Source: Pseudomonadota bacterium
Lineage (GTDB): Bacteria > Pseudomonadota > Gammaproteobacteria > Burkholderiales > Burkholderiaceae_A
Length of the DNA: 7,173 nucleotides
Direction of reading: 5' to 3'
Assembly (NCBI GenBank): GCA_002684875.1
Contig: NYVY01000063.1
Span: forward strand, 1-7,173
The notes beneath the pieces are model-generated. The model ran no database searches and had not been told where the DNA came from. It saw only the letters and a list, made by a program, of their open reading frames with translations. Positions 5,788-7,173 of the stretch are shown piece after piece (position 1 is the stretch's first letter; each line of letters opens with the position of its first letter). The position numbers were made by a program, and so were the translations under genes.

Positions 5788-6700
5788 TTTTTTCCCCAAG
5801 GATGCCAGTTGGTTTGAATAACAAAACTATAATTAAAATTACAAAGGAAAAAATATCTTGGTAATGACTCCCAAGAAATCCGTTTGTAAAATCTCCTATA
5901 TATCCAGCCCCTAAGCTTTCTATTACACCTAGTAATAATCCTCCTAGAACCGCTCCAGCTATATTTCCTATACCTCCTAAAACTGCCGCGGTAAAAGCCT
6001 TTAGACCTAAAAGAAAGCCCATAGTAAAGTGGACAAAATTATAGTTTAATGCAACTAAAACCCCAGCAACTCCAGCAAGAATAGCTCCAAGCATAAACGT
6101 TATTCTAATAATACTATCCACAGAAATCCCAAGTAAGCTTGCATTTGAAGGACTTTCTGAAACTGCACGCATAGCTCGTCCCAAAGTTGTTTTATTTACT
6201 AGGAAAATGAGTAGCACCATTGAAAAAAATGCCACAAACAGGATTAATAATTGTTTTGGAGCAATAATTGCTCCACCGATTAAAAAAGTATTTGTTGGAA
6301 GTAAGTCTGGGAAAACTTTAGGATTTGCTCCCCAGATTATCATGGCAAGCGTTTGTAAAATGATTGAAACACCAATTGCGGTAATAAGCGGAGCTAATCT
6401 GGGCGCTTTTCGCAATGGTTTATAAGCTATTCTTTCGATAGTAGCAGAGAGTATCGGACATGCCACTGCAGCTACACTGATGGCACCTACCAAAATAAAA
6501 GCTGCTGGCAAAGAAGGATACAGTACAGTTACAAAGGTGACAAAAGAAAGCCCAAGCATTGCTCCCACCATTAAAACTTCTCCATGTGCGAAGTTAATTA
6601 GTTGTAATATCCCATATACCATCGTATACCCTACTGCTACCATTGCATAAACGCTACCAAGAACAATGCCATTGAGCAGTTGTTGAGTAAAGATTTCCAT
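5771..6700 (-). CDS. livH: Branched-chain amino acid ABC transporter permease LivH
   Basis: A 309-residue multi-span inner-membrane permease of the BPD_transp_2 family (PF02653), partner of LivM. Typical LivH blocks are LLNGIVLGSVYAMVAVGYTM at 8-27, YGILQLINFAHGEVLMVGA at 29-47, ERIAYKPLRKAPRLAPLITA at 89-108, the EAA-like cytoplasmic loop TTLGRAMRAVSESPSNASLLG at 171-191, and GLKAFTAAVLGGIGNIAGA at 232-250; it ends in LLFKPTGILGEKIADRA. Length is normal. ATG at 6700 shares one base with the ilvD stop (TAATG), and only a weak GAGAA precedes it, so it is probably translated by coupling from ilvD. Its 3' end overlaps the start of livM. The family also includes urea and amide permeases (UrtB, FmdE-type), but the block pattern and ilvD linkage favour branched-chain amino acids. 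The cognate periplasmic binding protein is not in the window. Confidence 0.95.
   Translation of the reverse strand: MEIFTQQLLNGIVLGSVYAMVAVGYTMVYGILQLINFAHGEVLMVGAMLGLSFVTFVTVLYPSLPAAFILVGAISVAAVACPILSATIERIAYKPLRKAPRLAPLITAIGVSIILQTLAMIIWGANPKVFPDLLPTNTFLIGGAIIAPKQLLILFVAFFSMVLLIFLVNKTTLGRAMRAVSESPSNASLLGISVDSIIRITFMLGAILAGVAGVLVALNYNFVHFTMGFLLGLKAFTAAVLGGIGNIAGAVLGGLLLGVIESLGAGYIGDFTNGFLGSHYQDIFSFVILIIVLLFKPTGILGEKIADRA
5793..5797 (-). promoter_or_regulatory. Shine-Dalgarno sequence favouring a TTG start for livM
   Basis: On the minus strand, GGGGA is followed by an A-run and then TTG at 5787, a spacing of 5 bases. The alternative TTG at 5799 is preceded by AACTGGCATCC, which has no purine-rich ribosome site. 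The site lies within the last codons of livH (the GEK of its C-terminal tail). This is a sequence-based choice, not proof. Confidence 0.45.
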
Positions 6701-7173
6701 TAAAGATTCTCAGAAGGCACAGTATGGGCTCCGAGGCTGGCTGATGTGGCTAAGCTAGCATACTTGGCTAAAACTCCAGAGGTATATTTTCTAGTTGGCT
6801 TTTCCCAATTTTTGCGCCTAATGGTCAGTTCTTCATCAGATAAATTTACCTCAATAAGTCTCTCATTCGCATTAATTGTTATGGAATCTCCCTCTTTTAC
6901 CAACCCAATAGTTCCACCAACATACGCTTCAGGGGAAATATGTCCGACAACCATGCCCCAGGTACCGCCCGAAAACCTGCCATCAGTGATTAAGGCAACA
7001 CTTTCTCCTAGACCTTGACCAATTAAGGCGGAAGTGGGCGCGAGCATCTCTCTCATTCCAGGGCCTCCCTTTGGACCTTCATATCTTATTACTACCACAT
7101 CCCCTGGTTTGATTTTGTTCTTTAAAATAGCGTCCATGGCATATTCTTCCGAATTAAAAACCCGAGCAGGTCC
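6700..7173 (-). CDS. ilvD: Dihydroxy-acid dehydratase IlvD, C-terminal part
   Basis: The 3' end of ilvD, cut by the right edge; the frame is open to base 7173 and the visible part is 157 residues of an expected ~560. The enzyme (EC 4.2.1.9) is an Fe-S and Mg dependent dehydratase that makes the 2-keto acid precursors of valine, isoleucine and (via valine's) leucine and pantothenate. Visible family blocks are [16 protein letters not shown] at the edge, [20 protein letters not shown], and [20 protein letters not shown]; the Ser of GRFSGG is the proposed catalytic base in this superfamily, and the Glu of YEGPKGG is a metal-binding position. The tail [17 protein letters not shown] is typical of the ~557-residue IlvD group. 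The Fe-S cysteines lie upstream, outside the window. The stop overlaps the livH start by one base. The Met at 7137 is internal, not a start. Sugar-acid dehydratases (EDD and relatives) are the main alternative but have different tails. Confidence 0.95.
   Translation of the reverse strand, partial: GPARVFNSEEYAMDAILKNKIKPGDVVVIRYEGPKGGPGMREMLAPTSALIGQGLGESVALITDGRFSGGTWGMVVGHISPEAYVGGTIGLVKEGDSITINANERLIEVNLSDEELTIRRKNWEKPTRKYTSGVLAKYASLATSASLGAHTVPSENL

Noticed and set aside
4357..6229. 13-base direct repeat CCATTGAAAAAAA at 4357-4369 (in livG) and 6217-6229 (in livH).
   Set aside because: It is low-complexity and inside unrelated coding sequences, with only two copies; chance explains it in an AT-rich genome.

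Overview
The window holds two convergent gene clusters from an AT-rich, Lys/Ile/Asn-rich genome that is densely packed. There is no gene-free stretch longer than 15 bases, and neighbouring genes overlap or nearly touch. Family resemblances (a proteobacterial-type Fpr ending in AFVGE, a YeeZ-like SDR of the kind I associate mainly with Betaproteobacteria, DUF3501 beside a GlpC-like Fe-S protein, and the ~560-residue type of IlvD) suggest a streamlined, low-GC proteobacterium, perhaps planktonic. That placement is inference from remembered family features; no search was run.

Plus strand, 1-2219: a four-gene cluster truncated at the left edge. It contains the C-terminal part of a GlpC/HdrB-like CCG-domain protein, a DUF3501 protein, a Cys-rich DUF2237 protein with a TTG start, and a ferredoxin/flavodoxin-NADP reductase (fpr). 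Gaps are 15, 10 and 9 bases, each with a good Shine-Dalgarno sequence, so this looks like one transcript. Elsewhere the GlpC-like plus DUF3501 pair often sits next to rubrerythrin. With Fpr here, the cluster reads as a candidate redox module, possibly for oxidative stress, whose two DUF members have no assigned role.

Minus strand, 7173-2191 (transcribed right to left): the C-terminal part of ilvD (truncated at the right edge), then livH, livM, livG, livF and a YeeZ-like atypical SDR. Junctions are TAATG (1-base overlap), a 17-29 base overlap, ATGA, ATGA and an 11-base gap, so this is almost certainly one translationally coupled operon. It joins the penultimate enzyme of valine/isoleucine synthesis to an ABC importer of the branched-chain amino acid (HAAT) family. 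The periplasmic binding protein (LivJ/LivK) is not in the window.

The two clusters meet tail to tail with a 29-base antisense overlap between fpr and the SDR gene, which leaves no room for a conventional terminator between them. I see no RNA genes, mobile elements, CRISPR arrays or convincing promoters. Both promoters probably lie outside the window. Nothing here proves a new system; the best candidates for follow-up are the left-hand redox cluster and the ilvD-liv-SDR fusion of pathways.
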